A DNA stretch of 64,000 bases, taken from assembly GCA_016584495.1 (NCBI GenBank), contig WAID01000004.1:3286001-3350000 (forward strand), read 5' to 3'. This document shows positions 34,852 through 45,431 of the stretch, piece by piece. Made by a program: the position numbers and the translations under genes. This DNA comes from Celoporthe dispersa. Its lineage: Eukaryota > Ascomycota > Sordariomycetes > Diaporthales > Cryphonectriaceae. Position 1 is the stretch's first letter; each line of letters opens with the position of its first letter. The notes under the pieces are model-generated. The model did no database searches. It was not told where the DNA came from and worked only from the letters and a program-made list of their open reading frames with translations.

Positions 34852-36553
34852 GGAATTAGTAAATGTGTGTCAGCCGCTTCGATAAGGCTGGCGTTTAGGT
34901 GGGCACATGAAGTGCCTTCTGGGGACGCAGCTCGCGAATTTTTGAGGACGCCATGCTTTTTTATTCGCCAAAAAAAGAAAAAATTTTGTAGGCGAGGAAA
35001 ATTTCGGTATCTTGAAGGAGATAGCGTCATGGTGTAACTCTCGGCGGTGAAGCATCTAGCATACATTAATAGCCACTTGCTCCTGCGGCTGAAGCCATTG
35101 CGCCCCCACAGCCTCGCGAACACCTTCCTAAGAACCGCGCTGTGTGACCGTTCAGAATCTCATCGGATCGTTAGAGGAGGGAGGGGGCTCTTTAAAAGCA
35201 CCATCCCGCCCCCTGCAGCCAGCCATGTTATGAGCTTTCACGATCCTGAACCTTCTTTCAAGTCAAATCATCTCTTCACTTACAATCTCCGGAGGCCATC
35301 CCGCTACTTCTCAAAAGACTCTCTTCTCAAAAAATCAAAAAAAAAAAAAAAAAAGTGCATGGCCGTCTACCAGGCAGATATGACTGCCCATCTTTACTGC
35401 CAGCGGCGTGGCTGTTTCGCCGAGATAAAAGCATCCAGCTCGCACTATTGCTCCCACCGTCTGCTTCTCTCCTTCCATCAAAACTTCGTCTATGTTTGGT
35501 TGATCTGACGGAGATGAGCTTACTGACCTAGACCGCTGCATTATCCATACACGAACCGGAAAGCGATGCATTCATGGGAGGGCTCGTAAACATCACAGAT
35601 GTGCATATCGTAAGTTTTGCATCCACACGATAATGGACTGCATAATGTCGGCGCCAGTGCTGAATGATATTGTATTAGACATGCAACACCATTAGAAGAG
35701 AGCTCTTAGTACTGTACAAGAATAAGTTTGTTTTTCATAGCTCGCGGAGGTCATTGCTATTCTCAATTTCTATCAGAGGGTGGCTTTCAGTCATGCGTTC
35801 AGGCAGGATTGTATTCTTAGAGGCGATGGCATGCTTAACATGGTCTGCACTGTATTCGTGATGCAGCGACAGGAGAGTTTCACGGGGGACGGCTGTCCTA
35901 TACAATACTTAACATTGGTTCTTTGAAATCTAAGCTGGACATATAGGCCAGGCAGAATAAATCGGATCGACCTATCTGCCCAGTAAAGTGTTCAGTAGCA
36001 TAGGCTCAGAAAGCCTAAGTAGTTTTTTTTTTAAAAAAAAAAACAAAAAAAGAAAAAGCACATGTTCCCGTCAGAAGGATGATTCTCGAGCTTCCCTCCA
36101 TCGCCTTTTATACTTCCACTGGGATCTTTTTATTGTTTCTAAGCGCTACTAAGTAGGCTTCCGAAGTTCTAGTAGCAATAGATAGGCTGTGTTTGACGTA
36201 CTTGGCTCATCTGTCACTAGCTACTAAGTACTTAAGTAGTCTGCGGGCTGACAGAAAGAAGAGAGCTTGAGAATGTGAAGTATCAAAAGTAGAATTGCCA
36301 AAATTCTATTGTATGTAATAAATGCAAAAAAAAAAAATCCTAACATAAAAGCCATCATAAACTCTGTTCCAACAGTTATCCAGAATCTCTGTCTTCCTCT
36401 CTGTAATCTCTACTCCAGAATCTAATGATCATTCTGCGTGATGATCAGCTCCGTATCCGCAGCATGGGCAAGCTAATCTAGTGCCTCCAGCTCTTTTGCC
36501 GTGTCGAATGTGTTGTGTGAGTTGTCAGCCGCACGCACGTTTGCGGCTCCTCC
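34852..36553. other. AT-rich intergenic stretch
   Basis: No gene is seen. AT content rises from about 35550 onward, with homopolymer A/T runs at 35338-35354, 36023-36055 and 36326-36338. This fits DNA altered by repeat-induced C-to-T mutation or simply old non-coding sequence. Confidence 0.5.
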
Positions 36554-37060
36554 TCAAGGGCTGATGAAGTCGATGTTCTTGTATGCTGCCTCCTGGAAAA
36601 TAGTGGCGCAGCCGGAATAGACGACACCATCAATCTTCTTCTCCGAGCAAGGACGCATAAAACCGTTGTCTGGGTTGTAGGCGATCATCTTTGCTCCCGT
36701 AGCCGGGATGGTCCAGCCCTTGTTCTACAGGATGGCCAGGGCGTTAATCTCGGCGCAATTGGCGTCTTCGACAATGGAGCACGTCTGCTCCGACTGTCGA
36801 GAGGTGCCCTTGATGCTTGTAGCAACGATCCACCCCTTGGCAGGAATGAAAAGCGCAACGCAAACAGCCGGGGTCTCGTACCCTTCTACCATGACCTGTA
36901 GCTCCATGTCTTCGTACCCGGTCTTTTCTGCAGCGCTGGCCTGGGCATCCGTGGCCAAAGTGGCCGTCAACACGCCAACTTGCTCGTATCAGTAGCCATT
37001 AGCACCGTCTTCATCCAAGATCATGACAGTGCCTGAGTTGGTGGCCAAGGCAGTCTGTAG
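36554..37060 (-). pseudogene. Degenerate secreted-protein gene with two in-frame stops
   Basis: One minus-strand frame reads as protein across two stop codons. It begins near TALATNSGTVMILDEDGANGY, meets TGA (about 36992), continues YEQVGVLTATLATDAQAS and ...SRQSEQTCSIVEDANCAEINALAIL, meets TAG (about 36725), then NKGWTIPATGAKMIAYNPDNG and a final ...FQEAAYKNIDFISP stop. The conserved cysteines and mature-like start suggest a small secreted protein of about 160 residues. TAG in place of CAG and TGA in place of TGG or CGA are the C-to-T or G-to-A changes expected from repeat-induced point mutation. A short upstream intron and a signal-peptide exon may exist, but I could not fix them. Family not recognised. 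Confidence 0.5.
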
Positions 37061-37998
37061 TAGACGAAAGAGAAAGACTAGGAAAAAGGAGAAGCGGGAT
37101 GAGGCTATCTTGAAAGCGTACTGAAACAATCGGGAGAATGAATGGTTTTGCAGTATGTGCACGCAAATTGCCAAACAAGATGCGATAGTGTAAGGAATGT
37201 AACAAGATAGTACCAGACTATCTAAATATGTATTAGAGAGCGTTGAAGAGGAAAATGAAAGCAATAAAAAAGGCAAGAGTAGAGAAAAGAAAATAAGACC
37301 AAGAACTTATGAGAACGATGAGGATGGTAAGGATGATTCAAATGAGTTAAAGATATCAGCGGCAGCAATGAATCATATATTGCTTCTCTTGCTACCTAGT
37401 CCTACTGTATCACAATCTGCAATGGCCTCATCGCCAGTCAGGCTCTGTTAGCTAAGGGGTCTCTCAATATTGGCCATCGATGTGAGGCTGCGCTTACGGC
37501 GAGGATACGGAATCAACCACGATTCATTTTTGTATACAGCTTCATCAAGTGGCTTATGGTTAATATATCAAGGAAAGCACCTTTGGGAAGGTGCAGAATG
37601 GAACAAGGTTCTTGGTCGATTTGTTTGAGCATAAAGTGTAGAACATCCTGTGGGTTCGATTCTGTGAGCCAATCAGAGCTGACCTGGCCGCTGGCCGTAC
37701 ACCTTCATGTTTACCCAAGTAAACTACCAGGAGTGGAGGTCATTGTGACATATCAGTGCTATGCTCACGCGTAGCCTCGCGTGCATCTCATATTATGTAG
37801 CTGACTCAGCTTGTAAACCGTCATTTTCAGGCTATTCTTGGCATTTTGTACTGGTCCTGGGAGACATTGTACTCCAGCCACTCAACTTAGTCCTTCGTAA
37901 TCGTCTGAATCATTCACTCTCTTTCCATGAATCTCCCTGAATTTGTTGTCCAGTAAACTTCACCTGTTTTGCAGCCCTACGATCTCAACCATTCTACA
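37061..37998. other. AT-rich intergenic region
   Basis: No certain gene. The part to about 37280 may hold the lost first exon of the degenerate gene. The sequence TGTTTTGCAG just before 37975 looks like a splice acceptor, so the F-box-type gene might have an upstream exon here. Confidence 0.4.
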
Positions 37999-38734
37999 AT
38001 GAGGGAGAGGGACACTATGAAGCCTGGTCCTAAACAGCAGCTACCGCTCAACCTGGGCTCGTCCCACACATCGGCTGATGACAGCCTCACTTCGGTCAAA
38101 AGCAAGAAACGATCCACCCACGACGACGGACAGTCATTTCCCTTCCACTCCCTCCCATTGGAGCTCCGGCTGCGCGTCCTCCAACACACGCACCTCGGAC
38201 CTCCAGAGATCAGCGACTATGACCCTCGCTTCGAACGCCTCGTGATAAGCGACGGCAAACTCGAACCAGGCATATATGATTTTTCTCTGAAAAGATCAGT
38301 AATAGAGTGGTCCGTTCAGCCCCTGAGCCGCTCGTCCTCATCTTCCTTTAGAGAAAGCGGAGGTCTGACGATCATGCAACAGCTGCCGCCCCTTCACCCG
38401 TGCCGCCGTGCGTCCACGCCTTACCTGCGCCCCGCGCTGCCGGTGCCGTGTCCTGCCCACAGCACTCTTTCCTGTAGACCACCAGGTGTATCAGGAAGCA
38501 GCTGCCGAAGTCTTCTACCCCAACGTCTATATCGACTTTTACCAGGATGATTTCCGCGCCACGCTCTCCTTCCTGCGCGATGTCATCCCGCGAAAGGCCC
38601 TGGCTGGAAAGAGAGGTGCTGGGGCATGGCGACGGACAAATTCTGCCGTACCCAAGACGCAGGGGGGCTCGACCTTATTGGGGTCCTCCATCGTGGGACG
38701 ATCTGAATCGAAGGCTAGAAGGATCAAATTATGA
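37999..38734 (+). pseudogene. F-box/2EXR-type protein fragment, frame-broken
   Basis: From ATG 37999 the first frame encodes a basic N-terminus and then FPFHSLPLELRLRVLQHTHL, the classic start of fungal F-box and 2EXR proteins (LPxELRxxVxxHT). After about 38370 the family-like sequence continues in another frame: CRCRVLPTALFPVDHQVYQEA, FYPNVYIDFYQDDFRATLSFL. That matches the usual order in this family (Cys-rich spacer, LFLVxxQxYxEA, then a DxxxTLxFL repeat). Further on, the likely continuation (WLEREVLGHG, PSWDDLNRRLE) shifts frame again and ends near 38747. F-box proteins recruit substrates to SCF ubiquitin ligases. It is either a decayed paralogue or a gene with sequencing indels; the short C-terminus favours decay. 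Confidence 0.55.
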
Positions 38735-40596
38735 TCTTGGTACATGATCTTATAGGAACTCCGGACGAGCATGTGGTATGACAGGAGAGAGGATCTCGTG
38801 TGGCCCTTCATATGGCCGTCTTATCTCATCAGTACCTAATATAAGATTAAAGAAGAAGAAAACAAAAAAAAAAAAAGGGGGGGGGCTACGCCTTTGAGCC
38901 GTGATGCTCGTACTTCGCGCGCAAGACGTGTTGTTGCCCTGCGGTACTACCGCTCTATTAAGATACGAGCGGTTCGCAAATGAAGTTGGGATGGAAGATC
39001 AGATTTAAACAAGACGAGGCGAATCGCCTTGGATATACTCTACACAGCGTACATCCACGCTCATTTTTTATAAAAAAAAACGAAATGGAAAGGGACCGGG
39101 GAGGACTCGACAGCAGCCGCGCGACTGCAGCTGTCGGCCGCCGCCAGAGGAGCAGGAGGCTGTGTCACATCTGCTGAAGCAGATAATGGAGCAGGCGGGA
39201 AAGTCTTGCTGAGACATGAACGAGTAGGTAACTGATAATTACCGTATTATGTATGTATCTGTGGACGAAGTTGACGAGGAAGCACGCGAAGAAACAATTC
39301 CCGCAGCACTGACTGGACTACCTGCGAAATCTTCAGGAGCTAGGGCATTACACGGTACAGAGTGTAATAATGAAGCTAAGCCTGAGCCTGAGAGATTGCA
39401 CATGTACTGTAATTCTCGGACAAATTGAAGGCTGTGCAGAACTGATGTAACTGAGCGCGAGTCTCCTCGCAGTATAAGGCCTAAAAGGGAAGCAAGCAGT
39501 AGGTGCCCCACCACCAAAAAAAAAAAAAATACTTCGTAAACCGCGCCTGTCAGCAGCAACGCTTGAAGAAAAAAAACCGCCCAGCACTGCCAATCACATG
39601 CCGGCGCAGCAGGATCATCGCCAATCCACCACCATCCAATTAAATAATCTAATTAAAGAAAGCTTAGAGCCAGCTGATTCGTTCACAGTACGGTTGTATC
39701 TTCGAGCTGGTCGCTTTCATCGCACCTGTGTTTTGGGGGCCTTGACTCAGATGACAATAGGCGGTGTTCATCAAATGTCTCGCCCTAGAAGAAAAGTGCC
39801 CTATGACAATCAAGTATCATTACGGTATAGAAACTATTGTGACGTCGTGATCGCATAGCATCTGCGGCAAGAGATGGTAGGGAACCCAGAAGCGAGAACG
39901 ACCCGTCATATGCGACGGCTGAGCCTCTAAAGTGTACCATACCACACTGTAAACTGAGTTGATGGCTCCACTCTCAAGCCAGCGCTGTGCTGTAATACGT
40001 GTTAGAGAGAAGAAGAAGAAAAAAAAAGAGACAGAGGCGCTTTGTCACTGCCCTCCTCCCTAGTCATAAGCACTATGCCTAGTCGGGCTCTATATCACGA
40101 GCGACCGGGGGGAGAATGGGGGCGGGTGGTCGTTGTCAATGTGAGAGGATGTGAGCAACATGTAGCCTACAACGCTGCGCCTCCACCCGTTCGAGACGCA
40201 GCACACGTCGTTCTTGATGTTTGGACGGTCCGACACAAATTCGGGGCTGCTAGGAGGGGCTTCATATCGCGAGGTGGCCTCGAGGGAGGGAGGGCCCTGA
40301 ACCATGGACATGGACGGACGGGACCGATATATAAATCAGCCAAGGGAAGCCAGCGGCTTTGTCGAGCTGTCCTGCAAGATACCGCAAACGGCAATAAGCT
40401 TCTTGTCGAGCTCCTTCCGGTCCTCGAGCTGAAGAAGCAGTATCCGGCGTCGTCATCACGAGGCTTTATTGATAATACCATTCTTTCCCCCCATCCTGTC
40501 CCCTCTGCCCTTCTGTACCCGATCTTAGTTGGCAATTATCCATTGAGGGTTGCATATCGGATTTGTCTCGGCGACGAGGAAAGAGCAGCAGCAACA
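38735..40596. other. Intergenic spacer
   Basis: No supportable gene. Homopolymers lie at about 38864-38887 (A then G) and 39515-39528 (A). The final 300 bp form the MFS transporter leader; its frame stays open upstream of ATG 40597 without protein-like content. Confidence 0.5.
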
Positions 40597-42743
40597 ATGT
40601 ACGCCGGATTCAAGTTTGCGCGGAGAAAGTATCAAGAGCGACAGGCCAGGAAGGCTGGCGAGGCCCAAGGGCAAGATGGCTCCGCCGCCGCCGCCGCCGC
40701 TGCCCAAGGAGAGCAGACCCAGCCTGGGCCGGCCGGCCGTGGTGGCTCGACGGCGTCCAACACGACGGGGCAGTCATCCACGACGACGAAGCAGCCTGAT
40801 GTGAAGGGGCTCACGCCCGAGGAGAAGGCCGAGAAACGACGGATCCGCAACTACCGGTTCAAGGTCGTCTTTGGCCTCGCCCTGCCGTTCATGCTGCAGG
40901 CTCTTGACACGACCATCGTGGCGGCTGCACTGCCTACGATCGCTGAGAAATTTGGTACGTCTCGCTGCCACACTTCCCTCTCACCACCTTTCTATTCCCT
41001 CCTCTCGGATGGCGGGATGGAAACTGCCAGAGGCCAAGAGAGGCCCGTTCGCCGGAGCAGATCTCACTGACCAGGTCGCCCCGCCTGATAGACAGCGTCT
41101 CCCAGCAGAACTGGATCATCTCCGTCTTCAACCTCACGGCGGCGACCTTCCTGCCCTTCTGGGCCCAGGCAGCCGACATCTTCGGGCGCCACGTCACGAT
41201 CCAGCTGACGGTGGTTCTCGTGCTGATCGGGTCGGCCATCTGCACGGGGGCACCGACATACGCCTTCCCGGCCCTCCTGGTCGGGCGTGCGGTGCAGGGC
41301 GTGGGCGCGGCGGGCGTCAACATCTGCGTGCGCACCATCCTCGCCGACAAGGTCAGCCTGGCCGACTACGCGCTCAACTGGACCCTCTTCGCCCTCATCT
41401 CGGCCGTCGGCTACACCGTGGGGCCCGTCGTCGGCGGCTACCTGACCGAGAGCACGTGGCGCTGGTGCTTCGCCATCAACCTGCCCGTCGCCGCGCTCGC
41501 CGTCGTGGCCGTCGTGCTCATCCTGCGCAAGGAGCTGCTGGGACCACAGCCGCTGCCCGAGCTGGCCGCCGCGGGCATCGAGGGGTCCACGGCCCGCGGC
41601 GCCCGGCGTGCCCGCCTGCTCGTGCGCATCGGCACCATCGATTTTGTCGGCCAGCTGCTGTTCCTCTTCGGGCTGGGCCTGGTCATCCTCGCGCTGACGT
41701 GGGCCGGCAACGGCGAAGCGGGCACGTACAGGTGGGACTCGGCCCAGGTGCTGGCGCCGCTGGTCATCGGCGCGGTGCTGACCGCGCTGTGGTTCGCTTT
41801 TGAGTACAGCATGGCGCCCGGGCGGGCCATGTCGCGGATCTTTACCAGGCAGCAGCCCATGATGCCGTGGAAGCTCTTCGAGAACAAGGACATCTCCATC
41901 TTGTTCTATGTCAACTTCAGCTACGGCATGTGCCTGTATGCCGTCATGTACTTTATGGACTACTACTTCCAGTACGTCCGGGGCCAGAGCGCGAGTAACG
42001 CGGGAACGGCGCTGCTGTACTTTCTGCCGGGGCTCGGAGGTGAGTTCCAGACCCCTCTTCTCTGTCTTGTCGTCCTGGTGCTCGGCTCCGGAGCACAAAG
42101 ATACTGACCCTCCTGGTGACGTCCAGCCGGCGCCTACGCGGCCATCTTCCTGCTCAACCGGTTCCCGCGGCAGACCGTCTACCCGCTCATGCTCGGCTCC
42201 ATCAGCTCGGCCGTGGGCGTGACCGTGCTCTCCCAGGCCATCGACCAGGACAACGTCAATCTGGTGTACGGGATGATGGCGCTGGCGGGGTTCGGCGTGG
42301 GCACGAGCATGAGCCCGAGCTCGACGCACGGCCTGGCGCAGCTGCCCGCCAACACGGCGCAGATCACGTGCGTGTTCGCGTTCGCCATGCCCTTTGGCGG
42401 CGCCGTCGGCGTGACGCTCATGAACACCGTGTGGAACAACAAGCTGGGCCTGCACGACGAGTTTGCGCGGAGCGCCATCGCGTACGCGTACTACGCCATC
42501 CTGCCGTTCCTGTGGCTGAGCGCGGTGGCATGCTGCTTCCTGGGTAACGTGTGGATCAAGAAGGATGGCGGTCATGAGGTGGTGACGCGGCCGTACCTGC
42601 TGACACTGCTTATGGGGAAGAAGCCGATCAGGGAGACGAGGGTGCGCGGTGGTGGTGAATGGTCGAGCGTGCCGGCCCAGGGCGACGAGGCGGCCATCAC
42701 CGCGGAACGCCAGAAGGAGGGCCGTCCTGCCGAGCCTGTCTGA
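40597..42743 (+). CDS. MFS transporter, DHA2-like (14-TM drug/H+ antiporter type)
   Basis: Three exons (40597-40954, 41092-42039, 42127-42743) give exactly 640 aa with an intact frame. Residues 1-85 are a cytosolic tail with an Ala run and Ser/Thr/Gln stretch. TM1 (VVFGLALPFMLQALDTTIVAAALP) contains the LDxTIVxxALP motif of DHA drug transporters. WIISVFNLTAATFLPFWAQAADIFGRH is TM2 plus the motif A loop (DxxGRH). GRAVQGVGAAGVNI is motif B, and GYTVGPVVGGYLTESTWRWCFAINLP is antiporter motif C. About 14 hydrophobic segments follow in the plasma-membrane MFS pattern. Substrates of this family range from toxins and siderophores to amino acids. It is convergent with the GNAT gene, 217 bp away. Confidence 0.93.
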
Positions 42744-42960
42744 CGCTGCTCATAGTATTTCTTTCAATAATTCTTCTTTAGGGTTAACAACGGTCGGTGG
42801 GAGGCGTGGGAGGCTTAGAAGGTGATGATGCATGGGCCGGGTGTGCATTTTGTCTGGTGGAATACCTGCCCGACTGTATTTTTTCTCCTTTTGTTCTAGA
42901 TACACACATATGCAGGGCAGTGCTGAGAGAGAATGCCGATATATAGAGGAACCAGTGGGC
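42744..42960. terminator. Convergent 3' flanks (MFS and GNAT)
   Basis: A short shared spacer with AT-rich signals such as TTTCAATAATTC after the MFS stop; both polyadenylation regions must lie in or beyond it. Confidence 0.35.
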
Positions 42961-43748
42961 TTAGCCGCCCTTGACTGCTCGAGGCTGTCTGATCATGTAC
43001 CTAAAGGTATAGGTGCCCCACCTATCATCACCAGCAGGCGGCTTAATGTTCATCGGCTCGGCCCAGCGGTCTAGGTCGATCTCGAGGGTGTCGTCGACCT
43101 CGAAGCCACACCTGCGGTACATCTCAGCCCCCGCCTCGCTCGAGTGCACCCAGCAGAACACGCCCTCGGCATCGGCCCGATCTGTGCCGCGCCTCATCAA
43201 AGCAGTGCCGACGCCACGGAGTCGATGGGCAGGGTGGACCGAGAGGCCCACGACGTACATGCAGCGGGTGCCGTCTGGCATGACGCGATTCATAAAGTCG
43301 GCGAAGTGTGACGAGGTGAGCTCTTCCAGTTGGGCGATGGAGTCCAGGTCCGGGGCATTGGTCTTCTCGTAGTCCTGGGACACAATGCCCGGGGGCAGCT
43401 TGGTCGTGCTGCTCACCTTGCCCCCGCTGTCTGCCCAGTGCTGCTGGGCTGCGGAGGCTGCGGCTGCGGCTGCGGCGGGCCGAGGCGGAAGGCCCAGCAG
43501 ACGTAGCCCAAGGGTTGTCCTGTCTCATCATCGACGGCCTTGGTGAGCTCGATCTTGTTCGCCGGAAGACTGAGCCTGTGCCTGATCATGTCTGGCACGC
43601 CAGCGGCATGATCGTAGGGCCGAGTGGGGTGGGCAGCCTTGAGGAGGGTGTGTCTGTCCGTCTCGAAGCCGAGTCCCTCCATCTCAGTTAGGGCCGGGAT
43701 ATCATCTTCAGTGACGGGCTTAAGTGAAAATGAGAACGAGGACGACAT
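42961..43748 (-). CDS. GNAT-family N-acetyltransferase, one apparent frame break
   Basis: The N-terminal frame starts at 43748 (SFSLKPVTEDDIPALTEMEGLGF, the usual GNAT beta-1/alpha-1). The C-terminal frame contains the acetyl-CoA-binding motif A, VVGLSVHPAHRLRGVGTALMRRG, followed by GAEMYRRCGFEVDDTLEIDLDRW (motif B region). The frames switch within the GC-rich, Ala- or Pro/Gln-coding repeat between about 43430 and 43510. Adding one base gives 262 aa, consistent with a missing base in the repeat. The family transfers acetyl from acetyl-CoA to small amines or protein N-termini; the substrate is unknown. A CT repeat sits just upstream of the start codon. Confidence 0.82.
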
Positions 43749-43751
43749 TGT

Positions 43752-43778
43752 GTGCTCTCTCTCTCTCTCTCTGTCTCT
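43752..43778. repeat. (CT)n repeat in the 5' leader of the GNAT gene
   Basis: A run of CT units on the plus strand (GA on the coding strand), within 30 bp upstream of the GNAT start codon. Confidence 0.85.
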
Positions 43779-44858
43779 TTTATTCTTGTTGTTGTTGAGA
43801 GATAAGTATCATGAAAAGGTTTTCCAATGGCAAGTCGATGGGAGGAATGGGAAGACAAAAGGAAGAGAGCGTTGGAAAGAAGCCCCTGGCTGCTTTATAT
43901 ATCGTGCAGGTGAACAGAAGATAGATGCTGTACCGAGTAGTCGGCCAGTCTGTTGTGTCAGGGAGGTCCGTCAAAGTGTGCACCTATTTGACCGTAGCGC
44001 TGTTCGGGGATGGTCGGCGTGAGCCACAGCTTTCCCGGCGAGACGGATTGGGCCAACGCCTGTCCCTGGCAGCCATGATAGGAGAGACGGCCTCGCATGA
44101 TTGATAAGACTGCCAAGTAAGACCCCTTTGAGTCTACAGGTGGACGCAACCTTTCGAAATCTCGTGTGCTGTGGTGCTCTGCAGCGTACCACAAGATCCG
44201 GTCTCACCTGCGCTCATTTGGTAGTGTCCTATCTGTCAATGACCACGCCCGCGCTCTGCACAATAGAGGAGGACAAGATGGCTTTGCGCTGGGCCGAATC
44301 TATTTCCTCAGAATCTGTCTGGGTGAAGAGAAGCCGGTCCAAGTGTTGTCTGGCGTGTGGGTGAGGATTCTGGAGGGGGATTGGATTTGGATTGTACAGT
44401 ACAGTCAGTACGCCGTGCCTGGCATGTATGACGGACGGTAGGTACGTACCCTGGTACCTTAACAGTATGAGCAATGGCCCTAACCTAACCCCACCAGGGC
44501 CAAAGGTCAATACCCCGCTTCCTAAGCTCCCACCTAGCCAGCTCACTATTGACTACGCGCTACGGTGTATAGCTACAGTACTTATCACCTGCCTGTGGAG
44601 GCGGGGCACTCAGGCCTGCCTGTCGTCACTTCTCTCCTGCTCTGCAAACGAGGCTGCCTTGCCATCTCCCCTGTGCAGCCTGCTCTGCCTCCATCCACCT
44701 ACAGACTGTCATCCTTATTTAAACTCCCACTTTCCAGGCAGCTGTGTATCCCATCCACATAATCATCATCCTCATCGTTTGACATCCTTTCTCGATAGCA
44801 GCAGCCAGCAGCAGCACACCAGATCGTGAATCAAGAGAAACAGACCATCACGCCCAAC
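43779..44858. promoter_or_regulatory. Divergent promoter region of the GNAT and E2 genes
   Basis: About 1.1 kb between divergent start codons. No gene is supported inside it. The E2 side is CA/CT-rich (ATCATCATCCTCATCG, CAGCAGCCAGCAGCAG) as in fungal 5' leaders. Confidence 0.45.
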
Positions 44859-45431
44859 ATGGCCAGCATCAAGCGCATCAACAAGGCATCTCCCCCCTCC
44901 CCTCTCCCCCCAGGCACACACATGTATATCCAGAATAAACAAAAACACCCATGGCTAACCACCCTCCCCCCCTCGCTCCAGGAACTAGCCGAGTGCTCCG
45001 CCCCCTCTGCCCTCCCAGGCATCACCGTCACCCCCCTCGACGCCGACGTCTCCATCTGGCACGTCACCCTGTCCGGTCCCGCGTCGACCCCGTACGAGGG
45101 CGGCACCTTCGGCGTCCGCGTCGAGCTGGGCCAGTCCTACCCCTTCAAGGCGCCCCTCGTCCGCTTCGTCACTCGCATCTACCATCCCAACGTCACCAAC
45201 GACAGCGACGGCAGCATCTGCATCGCCGCCCTGAAGCCCGAGCAGTGGAAGCCCGCCACCCGCCTCTCCTCCGTCCTCCAGGCCCTCCGCCAGCTGCTAG
45301 TCGAGCCCAACCCGGACGACCCCCTCGAGGGTGCCATCGCCGATGAGTTCCGCCACCGCCGCGACTCCTTCGACCGAAACGCCCGCGACTATGTGAAGAG
45401 GTACGCGAGCAAGCCGGACCCCTTCGCGTGA
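44859..45431 (+). CDS. Ubiquitin-conjugating enzyme E2 with a probable GC-AG intron
   Basis: Exons 44859-44885 and 44982-45431 give 158 aa. The spliced N-terminus reads MASIKRINKELAEC, matching the first helix of UBC4/5-like E2s. PYEGGTFGVRVELGQSYPFKAPLVRF is the UBC beta-sheet core. The HPN triad is at about 77-79 and the active-site Cys89 lies in DGSICIAALK; canonical E2s have CLDIL here, so ICIAAL is a variant. QALRQLLVEPNPDDPLEG closes the fold. The E2 carries thioester-linked ubiquitin to E3 ligases. The 96-nt intron would start with GC (AAG/GCATCT) and end in CAG; it contains no stop and keeps frame, so retention would add 32 Pro-rich residues. No GT donor is available at this point. 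Confidence 0.9.
   Translation: MASIKRINKASPPSPLPPGTHMYIQNKQKHPWLTTLPPSLQELAECSAPSALPGITVTPLDADVSIWHVTLSGPASTPYEGGTFGVRVELGQSYPFKAPLVRFVTRIYHPNVTNDSDGSICIAALKPEQWKPATRLSSVLQALRQLLVEPNPDDPLEGAIADEFRHRRDSFDRNARDYVKRYASKPDPFA

Noticed and set aside
41064..42575. A 503-codon open frame antisense to the MFS transporter
   Set aside because: Composition is Arg/His/Gln/Gly-rich without motifs, while the sense strand encodes clear MFS motifs and splice sites.
43370..43420. 42-nt intron in the GNAT gene starting at GTGAGC
   Set aside because: It is shorter than any other intron here, and the sequence inside reads as plausible protein. A one-base slip in the GC repeat is simpler.
6274..45431. Secondary-metabolite gene cluster made of the P450, SDR, MFS, GNAT and esterase genes
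   Set aside because: The genes are spread over about 39 kb among housekeeping genes, with no polyketide, peptide or terpene synthase in the window.
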